Shown here: positions 1-9,414 of the stretch, piece by piece
Layout: the number at the start of each line of letters is the position of its first letter
How positions within the stretch are numbered: position 1 is the first letter of the stretch
Assembly (NCBI RefSeq): GCF_007751715.1
Contig: NZ_CP036292.1
Coordinates: 7,137,339-7,201,338, forward strand
Length of the DNA: 64,000 bases
DNA from: Rosistilla oblonga
GTDB taxonomy: Bacteria > Planctomycetota > Planctomycetia > Pirellulales > Pirellulaceae
Reading direction: 5' to 3'
Notes under the pieces: generated by a model
The model's input: only the letters and a program-made list of their open reading frames with translations
Databases searched by the model: none
What the model was told of the DNA's origin: nothing
Position numbers and translations under genes: made by a program

Positions 1-2
1 CG

Positions 3-428
3 CTGGCACTTGGCACGTATGGCTTCCGGCCATTTTGTGAAGCCTGCGAACGCTGGACGACGTTGGATGTGGGGATTGCAGAACTGCCGGTCGATGTCGA
101 CGATCCGGCTTGGGCGGAGGTTCGCGACGGTCGATTCGAAGCCTTGCGTCATTTGAAGATCAATCCCGCCGAAGACCGACACGCCCGCATCGATCTAGCG
201 ACCTGTCCCGAATGTGAAACCAGCGACCACGTGCTGATCTCGGGGGTCGTTTACGCGGTCGATAAAGAAGGTAATTTGACAGCAAACGAGACGCCGATCA
301 TCGAGTATCTGCATATGACGCGTGAGAAGACGAACGAGCTGCGCGAGTTTGCGGCGGAGTTGAACGAAGCTGTCGAGTTGATGCGAGCCGATGAAGAAGC
401 GTTGAGTGAAGAGCCGACCGATGAATAG
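3..428 (+). CDS. Hypothetical protein with two CxxC motifs, 5' end cut by the window edge
   Basis: The reading frame is open back to the first bases of the window, so the true start lies upstream; only the last 141 residues are visible. Two CxxC pairs, CEAC near the left edge and CPEC about 55 residues later, look like a metal-binding zinc-ribbon arrangement. The C-terminus is helical and very acidic and could form a short amphipathic helix. No family was recognised. The gene ends 61 bp before the kinase start and could be in the same transcript. The presence of a metal site is inferred from cysteine spacing only. Confidence 0.6.
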   Translation: MALGTYGFRPFCEACERWTTLDVGIAELPVDVDDPAWAEVRDGRFEALRHLKINPAEDRHARIDLATCPECETSDHVLISGVVYAVDKEGNLTANETPIIEYLHMTREKTNELREFAAELNEAVELMRADEEALSEEPTDE

Positions 429-489
429 GTTTGCCGGGGCAGAACGAGACGCAGTCGCTTGAGTACGAGGTTGATGTTGGAGTAAATGT

Positions 490-1962
490 TTGGCTGACGA
501 ACGAAATCCGAGTGTCGATACATCCAATTCGGCTGCGGCTCGCGATCATCATACGACCGAACACGGGTACGTCACCGCTCACGATCCATGTGTCGACCGC
601 ACGTTGTTGTTGCCCGGCATGCATGTCGATCGTTTTGTGATCCAGCAGGAGGTTGGCCGCGGTGGATTTGGGATCGTCTACAAGGCGTTGGATCCCAATC
701 TGGGACGGCACGTCGCTATCAAGGTTCCCAGAGCCGACTTTTTGACGACCTCCACCGATCGACTGTATCGGGAAGCGAAGATCGTCGCGACGTTGGAACA
801 CGAAGGGATCGTGAGAGTCTACGAAGCGGGGACCGACAGCGAGACGTCGTTCATTGTTTCGCAGCTTTGCGAAGGTCCCGACCTGCACACCTGGATGCTC
901 GATCGCGCGAACCGGCTGTCGTTTGTGCAGGCTGCCGAATTGATCGCCCAACTGGCCGATGCGTTGAGCTATGCACATCGTCATGGCGTTTTGCATCGCG
1001 ATGTCAAACCGGGCAACGTGTTGTTGTTTCCGCTGGCAACGCCGACGTCGGACGATGGACCACTGCCGGGCCACGCATTGCCGTTCCAGCCACGGTTGAC
1101 CGATTTTGGGCTGGCGTCGATGCAATCGAGCGATTGGGCGATCACTCGCAACAGCGTCGCGATCGGCACTCCGCTTTATATGGCTCCGGAATGTTTCGCT
1201 CGCGGCGACCAGACGCCTGGTGAACCCGCCGACATCTATGGTCTAGGAGCTGTGCTGTTTGAACTGTTGATCGGCAAGCCGCCTGTCAGAGGTGAGCATT
1301 TTGGGCAACTGTTGCACAGCATCACCAACGAGGTTCGCGAGTACCCGCATCAACTGGATGCTCGGGTTCCGATCGATCTTTCGATCATCTGCAACAAATG
1401 CCTTCGCAAAGATGCCGAGGATCGGTACGCGTCGGCTGGCGATTTACGCGACGATTTGAGACGCTTTCTGCAGGGTCAACCGATCGACGCCCGCGTGCCG
1501 ACGTGGCGCGATCGGTTTGCCAAATGGTGCCAACAGCCGCAGCGAATTCGGATCGCCGGTGCCAGCTCGTTTTGGTTCCACTTGATGCTTGTCCCTTGGT
1601 TGGTAGGCCAGTTGTTGCTGCTGGGGAACATGGGGGCGATCCCGCGGGATATTTTAGTTCGCAGTCTGATCGATGCCTTTTGGGTCTCCGTCGTCCTGCA
1701 TCTTCCCCAGGTCTGGCTCGGCTATCGACTTGCCAAAGGAAGCCGCTGGGCCTTTTGGCCCTCTGCGATCACAAGCGTTTTGAGCCTCTGCGTGTTTGCA
1801 GCTTCCGCATTTTCGCAGCAAGCATTGTTCGACTATATGTACCCCTCATCGGTATCGAAAGTCGCAACCTTTTCTCTGCTGATCTCCGCTGGCAGCATCG
1901 TGCTGGGGTGCTACGTGCTCGCCATCCCGGCCTATTTGCGATCTCGCCGCCACGCTGCTTGA
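490..1962 (+). CDS. Membrane-anchored Ser/Thr protein kinase (Hanks type)
   Basis: This is a 490-residue eukaryotic-type protein kinase predicted to phosphorylate Ser/Thr residues on the cytoplasmic side of the membrane. All core motifs are visible: the glycine-rich loop GRGGFG (56-61), VAIK with Lys78, a likely alphaC Glu95, the catalytic loop HRDVKPGN with Asp171, DFG at 205-207 and APE at 232-234. After the kinase domain (about 48-335) come several hydrophobic segments (about 355-485), so the C-terminus is a four-helix-like membrane module rather than an extracellular sensor domain. The start is TTG, placed just after an in-frame stop at 472; a later start at Met44 would still keep the kinase domain. 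The substrate is unknown; such kinases are abundant in planctomycetes. Confidence 0.9.
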   Translation: MADERNPSVDTSNSAAARDHHTTEHGYVTAHDPCVDRTLLLPGMHVDRFVIQQEVGRGGFGIVYKALDPNLGRHVAIKVPRADFLTTSTDRLYREAKIVATLEHEGIVRVYEAGTDSETSFIVSQLCEGPDLHTWMLDRANRLSFVQAAELIAQLADALSYAHRHGVLHRDVKPGNVLLFPLATPTSDDGPLPGHALPFQPRLTDFGLASMQSSDWAITRNSVAIGTPLYMAPECFARGDQTPGEPADIYGLGAVLFELLIGKPPVRGEHFGQLLHSITNEVREYPHQLDARVPIDLSIICNKCLRKDAEDRYASAGDLRDDLRRFLQGQPIDARVPTWRDRFAKWCQQPQRIRIAGASSFWFHLMLVPWLVGQLLLLGNMGAIPRDILVRSLIDAFWVSVVLHLPQVWLGYRLAKGSRWAFWPSAITSVLSLCVFAASAFSQQALFDYMYPSSVSKVATFSLLISAGSIVLGCYVLAIPAYLRSRRHAA

Positions 1963-2132
1963 CCGGTTTCTTGCAATCGCCCTCGTCTGTGTCATGCTGG
2001 TTGGTAGCCCGACCGTTCGCCGATCCGGTAGAATGTTCGGGCAACGGTTCGATCCCCCAGCAACCGTCCCCATCCGATTCCCACCCGTCGCCCCCTGCGA
2101 CGGACGCCCGCCTAACCTTCGAGAGTTTGCCC

Positions 2133-5100
2133 ATGTTCGATCGACGCTGCCTGCTTGCGCTGGGGCTTGTGCTTTTTTCTATCGGTTCGCTTGCTGCTGC
2201 CCCGTCGCGTCCCAATGTCGTTTTCATCCTGACCGACAACCACGGCGCATGGACTCTCGGTTGTTATGGTAACCAAGAGATCAAGACGCCGCATCTGGAC
2301 AAACTGGCTGCCGAAGGCGTTCGCTTCGACAACGCCTTTGCCGTCAATCCGGTCTGTTCGCCCAACCGGGCAACGCTGCTGACCGGCTTGATTCCCAGCC
2401 AACATGGCGTGCACAGCTACCTGCACGGCGGACGCTGGCAGACCGGACCTGACGCTCGCAATACGATCGCCCCGTTTATGTCGGTCCCTGCCGTCTTGAA
2501 GGAATCCGGCTACGCGTGCGGCTTGGTCGGCAAGTGGCATCTGGGCGGCAACATGAGTCCGCAGAGTGGGCTGGACGATTATTGGATCACCAAACCTGTT
2601 GGCGGCAGCGGCACGTTTTATGGCGACCAGGTGATCGAAAACGGCAAGCAACGCAGCGAACCGCAATACACCACCGATCTCTGGACCGACCACGCGGTGA
2701 AGTTCATTCGCCAACAGGCAGCGGTCGAAAAACCGTTTTTCTTGTACCTCGCCTACAACGGCCCCTACGCTCTGAGCAATCTGTTGTTGCGCGAAGGAAA
2801 GAACCGACATGCCGAAGCGTATCGCGGGAAGAACTTGGATTCGTTCCCCGATGGCAAACCGCATCCATGGCAATACAACAACAAAGACTTCCAAAACAAT
2901 CCGGTCTCGATCTCCCGCGTGGCGACCGAAATCAGCGGCATCGACGATGGCGTTGGCGAGATCATGCAGACGCTTGCCGAACTGGGAATCGATGAAAACA
3001 CCATCGTCATCTTTACCGGAGACCAAGGCTGGGCCGGCGGCCACGGTGGGCTGTTTGGCATGGGCGATCACACGCGTCCCACGATGGTGACCGATCCGAT
3101 GATGCAGGTGCCGCTGATCTGGCGTCACCCCGGTGCGATCGATGCGGGGAAGACCAGCGATCTGCTGACCTGCAACTACGACTTTGCCCCCACGCTGCTG
3201 AACTATCTGGGACTCGGCGATTCGATCCCGGAATCGGCCAATCTGCCTGGTCGCGATACCAGCGGCGAACTGCGCGGCCAGCCGTTGCAGCGTTCGGTCG
3301 ACGATGCGGTCTTCTTCGAATTCGAGACGCTCCGTTCGATTCGCACCAACGACTGGAAATTGATCCGACGCTTTCCCAACGGCCCCGATGAACTGTTCGA
3401 TCTGAAAGCGGATCCCGAAGAGCAATACAACCGGATCGCAGACCAATCGCAAGTCGCGGGCGATCTGTCGGCGCGGCTGGAGCGATTCTTCAACGAGCAC
3501 GCCGATCCGAAGTACGACCTCTGGAATGGAGGGGATGCGCAGACGGTGTTGTTCGAGCCGGTACCGGAAAAGAAGCAGCCGTTGCCCGCCGTCGAACCGC
3601 CAGCCCTGCCCGAGGGCTACGCTCCGGCAGAGCTCACGGTTCCCGAGGGCTACAGCGTCGAACTGGTCGCCGGTCCGCCGATGATCCAGCATCCGATGAT
3701 GGCTTCGTTCGATGATCGCGGGCGATTGTTCGTCGCCGAAAGCGCGGGGCTGAACCTGCGCAGCGACGACTTGGAAGAACAGCTGCCCAATTCGATCGTG
3801 ATGTTGGAGGATACCGATCGCGACGGCCGGTTCGATCGACGCAGCCTGTTTGCCGACAAGATGACGCTGCCGATGGGAGCCGCTTGGCACGCCGGATCGC
3901 TGTACGTCGCCGCCCCGCCAAATATCTGGCGACTGCAGGATACCGACGACGATGGCGTCGCCGACGTCCGCGAGAAATTGGTCAGCGGGTTTGGATACAA
4001 CGGAAACGCGGCGAGCATTCACGGTTGCTTCGTCTCGCCCGACGGCCGGATCTATTGGTGCGATGGCCGGCACGGACACGAATTCAAAGACGACGCCGGG
4101 AACGTGACCAGCAAGGGTTCGGGATCTTATATCTTCTCCTGCCGTCCCGACGGTTCGGATGTTCGAGCCCATAGCGGCGGCGGGATGGACAATCCTGTCG
4201 AAGTCGACTTCACCGAAACGGGCGACGTTTTCGGAACCGTCAATATTCTCAAGACCTCGCCTCGCGAAGACTGCTTGGTCCACTGGCTGCACGGCGGCAC
4301 CTATCCTCACTCGCAGCGGGTGCTGGGTGAATTCAAGCGGACCGGTGATCTGCTGGAACCGGTATTCAGTTTTGGTCACGTCGCCGTCTCGGGGCTGGCC
4401 AGGTATCGCAGCGGCGTGATCGACCGTTCGTTCCGCGACGACATCTTTGTGACGATCTTCAACACCGGCGAGGTGGTCCGCTGCACGTGGAACGAAGAGG
4501 GATCGAGCTTCCGTTCGGAGATGTCTCCATTCCTAAAGTCCTCCTCGCCCGATTTCCATCCGACCGACATCCTGGAGGATGCCGATGGCAGCTTGTTGGT
4601 CGTCGACACCGGCGGCTGGTTTCGCATCGGTTGCCCGACATCACAAATTGCGAAACCGGAGCAGTTCGGCGGCATCTATCGGATCACTCGCGATGGCGTT
4701 ACAAACCTTCCCGATCCGTGGGGACATGAACTCGATTGGCAGGATCCACCGATCTCCGACTTGGTGCGACGATTGCGAGACACGCGGTTTAAGGTTCGCG
4801 AGCGAGCGATCGCCGAATGTGCGGCTCGCGGCGACCAAGCCGTTGCGTCGCTGAAGTCGACGATCGATCGGCAGCCTTATCCCGACGGACGCCTTGGTGC
4901 GTTGTGGGCGCTGGCGCGGATCGGCACTCCCGCCGCTCAAGCGGTTGTTCGCCAGGCGTTGACCAATCGGTTTGCACCGATGCGAAAAGCGGCTTGCCAG
5001 ATCTTGGCGAGTAACCCCGACCCCGAGGCAACGCCTGGCCTGATTGAATTGTTGCAAGACGATTCGCCCCAGATCCGCCGCGTGGCGGCGAAGGCGTTGG

Positions 5101-6623
5101 GGCGAACCGCCGATCCGGCCGCTGTCGGTCCGCTGTTGGCATCGCTGTCGCACAGCGTCGATCGTTCCGAGCAGCATGCGATCATCTACGCATTGATCGA
5201 GATCGATGCGATCGATCCGACGCGCGAGGGTTTGGTTGCCGAATCGGCTGCGACGCGATTGGGAGCACTGATCGCGATCGACCAGCTCGACTCCGGTTCC
5301 CTGACGGCCGAAGAGATGACGCGTCTGTTGGATGATCCCGACGATGCCGTTCGCGCCGCGGCGCTGCAGATTATTCGCCAGCATGCCGAGTTCCGCGACG
5401 CGGCGCTGGCGACGTTGCAGCAGTGGTTCGGCGACGGCCGCGATGTCACCGAACTGCTAGCCGCCTTTCTCTCGGATCCCTCGATCGCCGCCTGGGCTGC
5501 GGAGCAGTTCAGCTCGCCGTCGTTGAACGACTCGCAGCGCCGCGAATTGCTCACCGCGATCGCCCGCGCCGAATCGCCTCATTCCGCATCGTTGGCATCG
5601 GTGGTCGTCAAGCAGTTGGCCGACGCGGAGGATTCGCAGCGGATGCTGCTGATCGCCGCAGCGGGTAATTTGCGCAGCCCGCAGATCGCCGAATCGCTCG
5701 CCGCGATCGCTCACGATTCCAAAACATCGACCTCGGTTCGGTTGGCCGCCGTCGCCGCCGCTTCGGTAAACAACAAGTCGTTGGACGCCGAATCGTTTGA
5801 ATTGTTGATCGAGACGCTAGCCGATGAAGCTGCCGGAACCGACGCCAGCAGTGCCGTTGCGATCCTCAGCCGCGCCTACCTGACCTCGCCGCAACTGATC
5901 CAGCTCAGTCGACATCTGCGGGGGCTCAGTCCCACATCGTTGGCCGATCTGTTGGTCGCCTACAGCCGCGATCGGAACCCCGAGGTGGCGTTGGCGCTGA
6001 TCGAAGCGTTGCAATCGTCGACTCACGGCGGGCTGTTGTCCGAGGCACAGGTCACCGTGGCGATCGGCGGGCATGCTCCCGAGGTTCGAGCTGCTGCCGA
6101 TCCGTTGTTGGAACGCATCCGCCAGCACGCCCAGACGACTTCGGAAAAACTGGCTCGCTGGAAATCAAAGCTCTCCAGCGGCGATCCGGTTCGCGGACGC
6201 GAGGTCTTCTTTGGCAAGAAGGCTCAGTGCGCCAGCTGTCACCGCGTTGGCGATGCTTCGCTTGCCGGCGGTGCGGTCGAGGGGAACCCGATCGGTCCCG
6301 ATCTATCGCGGATCGGCCGGATCCGCGGAGCGCACGATCTGTTGGAAGCGATCCTGTTTCCGTCGGCCAGTTTTGCTCGCGAGTTTGAACCGTACAGCGT
6401 GCTGACCAGTTCGGGCCAGCTGCTCAACGGACTGCTGAAGCAAACCGGATCGATCGACACGGTGACGCTTCAAGGAGCGACGGGCGATCCGATCGAGATC
6501 GATCGCGACGAGATCGAACAGATGAAACCGGGCAGCGTCTCGATCATGCCGCAAGGGCTGCACGAATCGTTGACCGACCAAGAGATGGCCGATCTGATCG
6601 GGTATCTGCAGTCGCTGCGTTAG
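2133..6623 (+). CDS. Sulfatase fused to PVC-type dehydrogenase, HEAT repeats and a cytochrome c domain
   Basis: This is a single uninterrupted 1496-residue frame. It begins with a signal peptide (1-23), then an S1-type sulfatase domain to about residue 470, with the formylglycine motif CSPNR (Cys75, Arg79) and GKWHLGG downstream. A Pro-rich linker near 486 leads into a Piru_Ver-type beta-propeller domain (about 500-857), then helical HEAT-like repeats (about 870-1310), and finally a haem domain with CASCH (1366-1370). Known family roles are sulfate-ester hydrolysis and periplasmic electron transfer or sugar dehydrogenation; having both in one chain is unusual. The frame is open further upstream, but ATG 2133 starts the signal peptide. 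The canonical metal-site DD near the N-terminus reads TDNHG here. The gene converges with the next sulfatase gene. Confidence 0.88.
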   Translation: MFDRRCLLALGLVLFSIGSLAAAPSRPNVVFILTDNHGAWTLGCYGNQEIKTPHLDKLAAEGVRFDNAFAVNPVCSPNRATLLTGLIPSQHGVHSYLHGGRWQTGPDARNTIAPFMSVPAVLKESGYACGLVGKWHLGGNMSPQSGLDDYWITKPVGGSGTFYGDQVIENGKQRSEPQYTTDLWTDHAVKFIRQQAAVEKPFFLYLAYNGPYALSNLLLREGKNRHAEAYRGKNLDSFPDGKPHPWQYNNKDFQNNPVSISRVATEISGIDDGVGEIMQTLAELGIDENTIVIFTGDQGWAGGHGGLFGMGDHTRPTMVTDPMMQVPLIWRHPGAIDAGKTSDLLTCNYDFAPTLLNYLGLGDSIPESANLPGRDTSGELRGQPLQRSVDDAVFFEFETLRSIRTNDWKLIRRFPNGPDELFDLKADPEEQYNRIADQSQVAGDLSARLERFFNEHADPKYDLWNGGDAQTVLFEPVPEKKQPLPAVEPPALPEGYAPAELTVPEGYSVELVAGPPMIQHPMMASFDDRGRLFVAESAGLNLRSDDLEEQLPNSIVMLEDTDRDGRFDRRSLFADKMTLPMGAAWHAGSLYVAAPPNIWRLQDTDDDGVADVREKLVSGFGYNGNAASIHGCFVSPDGRIYWCDGRHGHEFKDDAGNVTSKGSGSYIFSCRPDGSDVRAHSGGGMDNPVEVDFTETGDVFGTVNILKTSPREDCLVHWLHGGTYPHSQRVLGEFKRTGDLLEPVFSFGHVAVSGLARYRSGVIDRSFRDDIFVTIFNTGEVVRCTWNEEGSSFRSEMSPFLKSSSPDFHPTDILEDADGSLLVVDTGGWFRIGCPTSQIAKPEQFGGIYRITRDGVTNLPDPWGHELDWQDPPISDLVRRLRDTRFKVRERAIAECAARGDQAVASLKSTIDRQPYPDGRLGALWALARIGTPAAQAVVRQALTNRFAPMRKAACQILASNPDPEATPGLIELLQDDSPQIRRVAAKALGRTADPAAVGPLLASLSHSVDRSEQHAIIYALIEIDAIDPTREGLVAESAATRLGALIAIDQLDSGSLTAEEMTRLLDDPDDAVRAAALQIIRQHAEFRDAALATLQQWFGDGRDVTELLAAFLSDPSIAAWAAEQFSSPSLNDSQRRELLTAIARAESPHSASLASVVVKQLADAEDSQRMLLIAAAGNLRSPQIAESLAAIAHDSKTSTSVRLAAVAAASVNNKSLDAESFELLIETLADEAAGTDASSAVAILSRAYLTSPQLIQLSRHLRGLSPTSLADLLVAYSRDRNPEVALALIEALQSSTHGGLLSEAQVTVAIGGHAPEVRAAADPLLERIRQHAQTTSEKLARWKSKLSSGDPVRGREVFFGKKAQCASCHRVGDASLAGGAVEGNPIGPDLSRIGRIRGAHDLLEAILFPSASFAREFEPYSVLTSSGQLLNGLLKQTGSIDTVTLQGATGDPIEIDRDEIEQMKPGSVSIMPQGLHESLTDQEMADLIGYLQSLR

Positions 6624-6653
6624 GCGGTCGATTGGAACGCGGTTTTATTGCGT

Positions 6654-6705
6654 GCGATCGGCTAAAGCCTTTACTCCAACGCGATCGGCTAAAGCCTTTA
6701 CTCCA
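6654..6705. repeat. Two tandem copies of a dispersed palindromic repeat
   Basis: A 25-bp unit is repeated exactly with a 27-bp period (6654-6678 and 6681-6705). Read on the minus strand the unit contains TGGAGTAAAGGCTTTAGCC, which includes the inverted pair GGCT/AGCC. The same consensus (TGGAGTnnAGGCTTyAGCC) recurs at 55333-55431. The repeat fills the gap between two convergent genes and may act as a bidirectional 3' structure; that role is inferred. Confidence 0.75.
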
Positions 6706-6710
6706 GCGCT

Positions 6711-8027
6711 TTAGGGCGTGAGGCCTTGGAAGACGGTTTCCAGTCGGTCGCGGGCGGCTTGCGCCTGCGGATCTTGGTTGTCCGCATCGGGTTCGGCGGG
6801 AAGCGATCGGGCGTCTTTTAAGGCATCCGATTGGCGGAACAGCCGCCACGATCCGTCGAATAGATTTTCCTCTTTGCCGATCCCTTGATGCGTCCAGGGA
6901 CGCGTTGGTCCAGGTTGGCCGTGGATTTGAGCGGCGATGCTGTGCCCGTCGATCGACAGTCCCTCGGGGATCGATGTTCCTGTCAGTTCGCAGAACGTCG
7001 GAAACAGATCGACGACGTCGACCAGGTCGTCGCAGACCTGCCCCGCCGGAACGCTAGGTGGTCCCCAGACGATCAGCGGAACGTGAGTGCCGGCATCGCC
7101 GAGTTTGAACTTGCCGCCGTCGACGTTCCCGGCGCGGGTGTGCCGCGTGTGACGTCGCTGCCCAGGTTCGTTGGCTCGCGGATTGCGAAAGTCTTCCTCG
7201 TGCGTGCCGTTGTCTCCCATGAACAGCACGTAGGTGTTGTCTCGCAGTCCCATCGAATCGACAGCGTCCAAAAGGCGGCCGACCAGATGGTCCATGTAGT
7301 TGATCATGTGATCCAATTTCGCGGGGCGGCCCAGTCGGCGATCCTCCGGCGTGGCGATGATCGGATCGTGCGGCAGCATTTCATTGTGGACGATCAGAAA
7401 CGGTTGCTCTTTCGCTTGAGCGTCCCGCATCTGGTCGATCACGTAATCGACAAGCACGTCGGGGCCAAAGCGGTCGGCGATGTCGTCGCGAACTTGGCCG
7501 TCTTGATTAAGCGTCGGGTTCCAATGCCGCAGCGTCTTCTTGCCCTGCAACCAGATCTGCCAGACGCACCATGAATCGAAACCGGCGTCGCGGATGTGAT
7601 CGGGCCAATATTCGAGTGTCGCCAGTTGCCATTTGCCCGTCACGCTGGTGGCGTATCCTGTCGACCGGATCGATTGAGCGAAGGTTGGCATCGCTTGGAA
7701 ATCGACAGTCTTTTTGGTCCCGCGGTGGACCGGCAATACGATCGTGTGTTGGTGTCGCGTGGTGTAGAGACTGGTGTGCAAGCTGACTCGCGTCGGCGTG
7801 CAGACGGGACTTGCGTAGGCGCGGGAGAATCGAAGCCCCTCGGCCGCCATCGCGTCCAGTCGTGGCGTCTGGAAATCGAGGCCGCCGTAACAGCCCAACG
7901 CCTCGTAACCGATGTCGTCGGCCAGAATCAAAAGGACGTTGGGACGGTCGTCGGCGGTGAGCGACGTCGACAACAAAAGCAGCAACAGCGGAAGCGTGCG
8001 GAGCGGATTTGGCATCGGCTTGGGCAT
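6711..8027 (-). CDS. Secreted sulfatase (S1 family)
   Basis: This 438-residue protein has a Leu-rich signal peptide (about 1-25) followed directly by the sulfatase opening motif LLILADDIGYEALGCYGG. The formylglycine motif CTPTR follows within SPVCTPTR. Further family signatures are GKWQL, HNEMLPHDP and MGDNGTHEE. It would hydrolyse sulfate esters of an extracellular or periplasmic substrate after maturation of the active-site Cys to formylglycine. Length and layout are normal for one sulfatase domain, and the metal-site DD is intact, unlike the fusion protein next door. The start at 8027 has no obvious ribosome site; Met5 is an alternative with the same signal peptide. The substrate cannot be told from sequence. 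Confidence 0.93.
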   Translation of the reverse strand: MPKPMPNPLRTLPLLLLLLSTSLTADDRPNVLLILADDIGYEALGCYGGLDFQTPRLDAMAAEGLRFSRAYASPVCTPTRVSLHTSLYTTRHQHTIVLPVHRGTKKTVDFQAMPTFAQSIRSTGYATSVTGKWQLATLEYWPDHIRDAGFDSWCVWQIWLQGKKTLRHWNPTLNQDGQVRDDIADRFGPDVLVDYVIDQMRDAQAKEQPFLIVHNEMLPHDPIIATPEDRRLGRPAKLDHMINYMDHLVGRLLDAVDSMGLRDNTYVLFMGDNGTHEEDFRNPRANEPGQRRHTRHTRAGNVDGGKFKLGDAGTHVPLIVWGPPSVPAGQVCDDLVDVVDLFPTFCELTGTSIPEGLSIDGHSIAAQIHGQPGPTRPWTHQGIGKEENLFDGSWRLFRQSDALKDARSLPAEPDADNQDPQAQAARDRLETVFQGLTP

Positions 8028-8152
8028 CTATAAAGGGACAGCGGGCGAGCGACATCTCGCAGCACCATCGATCGTGCAGCGACCGCGAGAAAAGATTGGA
8101 GTGCCAGTATATTAGCAGCACGCCCAATGTCGAGCTTCGCCCGCCGGACGCC

Positions 8153-8890
8153 CTACTGCGCGGCGGGGTTGTCGTAACGCTCCAACGATCGCGGCCCAAC
8201 GGTTTGAAGCGAGTTGCTCGCTTCGCGGACTCGCACCTCCGGTCCGGTCACGACGATCAGCAACGCTCCATCACGCACCCGGGCAGCATATCCCGACGCA
8301 TCCTCCTCTTGCACGCCATGGTTCTCCATCGCGCTCCACACACTGCCACCAACCGCTCCCGCAGCCATCCCCACGATCGGCCCGGCGAGCAGCATCGGGC
8401 CAACCATCGTCGCGGTGCCCAACAGGCCTCCCAAGGCTCCGCCGATCAACGCACCAACGCCCGTCGTCTTGCTGCCCGGCGGTTGAACTCCTGTCTCTTT
8501 CCCGGATCCGGACAATTGGGCGAAGCTTGGATCGGTCACTCGCGTGATCGTCGATACCTCGTCACGCGTGTAGCCCGCTTTCTCCAAAACCCGAAGCGCG
8601 GTAGCAAAGTCGTCTCGGTTGTCGAACTCCGCGATCACGCAGTATTCGGCGTCGTTCTGCTGGCTGGCCTCCGGTTCTGCGTCAGTTGGCGGGGATTGCT
8701 TCGGCGTCATGGTCGCTGCGTTTTCGGGAAACTCCATCGGCGGGTGACGCGTTGGAGTGATTCCGCCGGGGACCTCGACGTAGATTCGTTCTCCGCAATG
8801 AGGGCATCCGACCGCTCGATCGTCCACCTCCCGATGGCACTTGGGACACGCGGTGTGATTCAGCGGCGGCTCTTGATGTTGTGGACACAT
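8153..8890 (-). CDS. Zinc-ribbon protein with YflT-like stress domain and glycine-zipper membrane segment
   Basis: This 245-residue protein starts MCPQHQEP. It carries a zinc ribbon (CPKC and CPHC, 16 residues apart) near the N-terminus, then a domain that resembles the YflT/general-stress 17M fold (EYCVIAEFDNRDDFATAL and following). A Gly-rich hydrophobic stretch (GALIGGALGGLLG) probably inserts in or packs against a membrane. After it comes a short second alpha/beta half ending near the C-terminus. The start was chosen because AAGAGGAG lies 8 nt upstream; the frame stays open for 22 more residues without a comparable ribosome site. Family assignment is by fold-like pattern only. A role in stress adaptation is an inference. 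Confidence 0.75.
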   Translation of the reverse strand: MCPQHQEPPLNHTACPKCHREVDDRAVGCPHCGERIYVEVPGGITPTRHPPMEFPENAATMTPKQSPPTDAEPEASQQNDAEYCVIAEFDNRDDFATALRVLEKAGYTRDEVSTITRVTDPSFAQLSGSGKETGVQPPGSKTTGVGALIGGALGGLLGTATMVGPMLLAGPIVGMAAGAVGGSVWSAMENHGVQEEDASGYAARVRDGALLIVVTGPEVRVREASNSLQTVGPRSLERYDNPAAQ

Positions 8891-8898
8891 GGCAATTG

Positions 8899-8906
8899 CT
8901 CCTCTT
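8899..8906 (-). promoter_or_regulatory. Ribosome binding site fixing the 8890 start
   Basis: On the minus strand AAGAGGAG sits 8 nt before the ATG at 8890. It is the reason for preferring this start over the longer frame that begins at 8956. Confidence 0.7.
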
Positions 8907-9414
8907 TCCGACTCGATCGGTTCGAAACACGGAGCGTTGTCGACTGACAACATCACCGGCTGCGTTCAGCGCGGTCGCTCCGCAAATACGCACCCGCGGA
9001 AAAGTAGAGGGCCATTGTCCCGTTGCCTTCCGCAGTTGCATTTAGAAAGTTATGCATTTTGCGTGCCGCCGCGCGAGATCGTTGCTGTCTGGTATCGCAC
9101 CGCTTAGCTTTGGCCGCAAAGGTGATTGCAATCCGCAGTATTAGCGACCAGCGCGGTCGATCAGCCAGCAGATCTTTGGCCGCAACCGCTTCGGTGACGC
9201 AGGCTCGCCGCCGGGGAGACGCAGCAGCATTTGCTGCGTGAAAGAGAGGGGGCCCACGAGTGATTGTGGGACCAGCGAAATCCAGCCGCGGTGCAAACGC
9301 GCGGCGATAAGAATGAAGGGCGAGTGATTAAAAGTTCGCTGGGCTTTCTGCCTGCAGTTGCTGCGATGTCACAGCAACCGCATGGCATCCTCGCCTGGCC
9401 AGCGGATCGACTTC
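8907..9414. other. Intergenic region downstream of the giant gene
   Basis: No convincing gene was found. A perfect 8-bp-stem hairpin lies at 9219-9239 (ACGCAGCA/TGCTGCGT, 5-nt loop) but no T-run follows it on either strand. The region must hold the promoter of the minus-strand gene starting at 8890; no clear promoter motif was recognised. Confidence 0.5.

Noticed and set aside
2112-4379. A 755-codon open frame on the minus strand opposite the sulfatase fusion gene
   Set aside because: It mirrors the codon structure of a strongly supported gene, its translation has no domain-like pattern, and GC-rich codon bias commonly creates such antisense frames.
9219-9239. Perfect hairpin as terminator of the giant gene
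   Set aside because: The stem is clean but there is no T-run after it on the minus strand, and it lies almost 200 bp beyond the stop codon.
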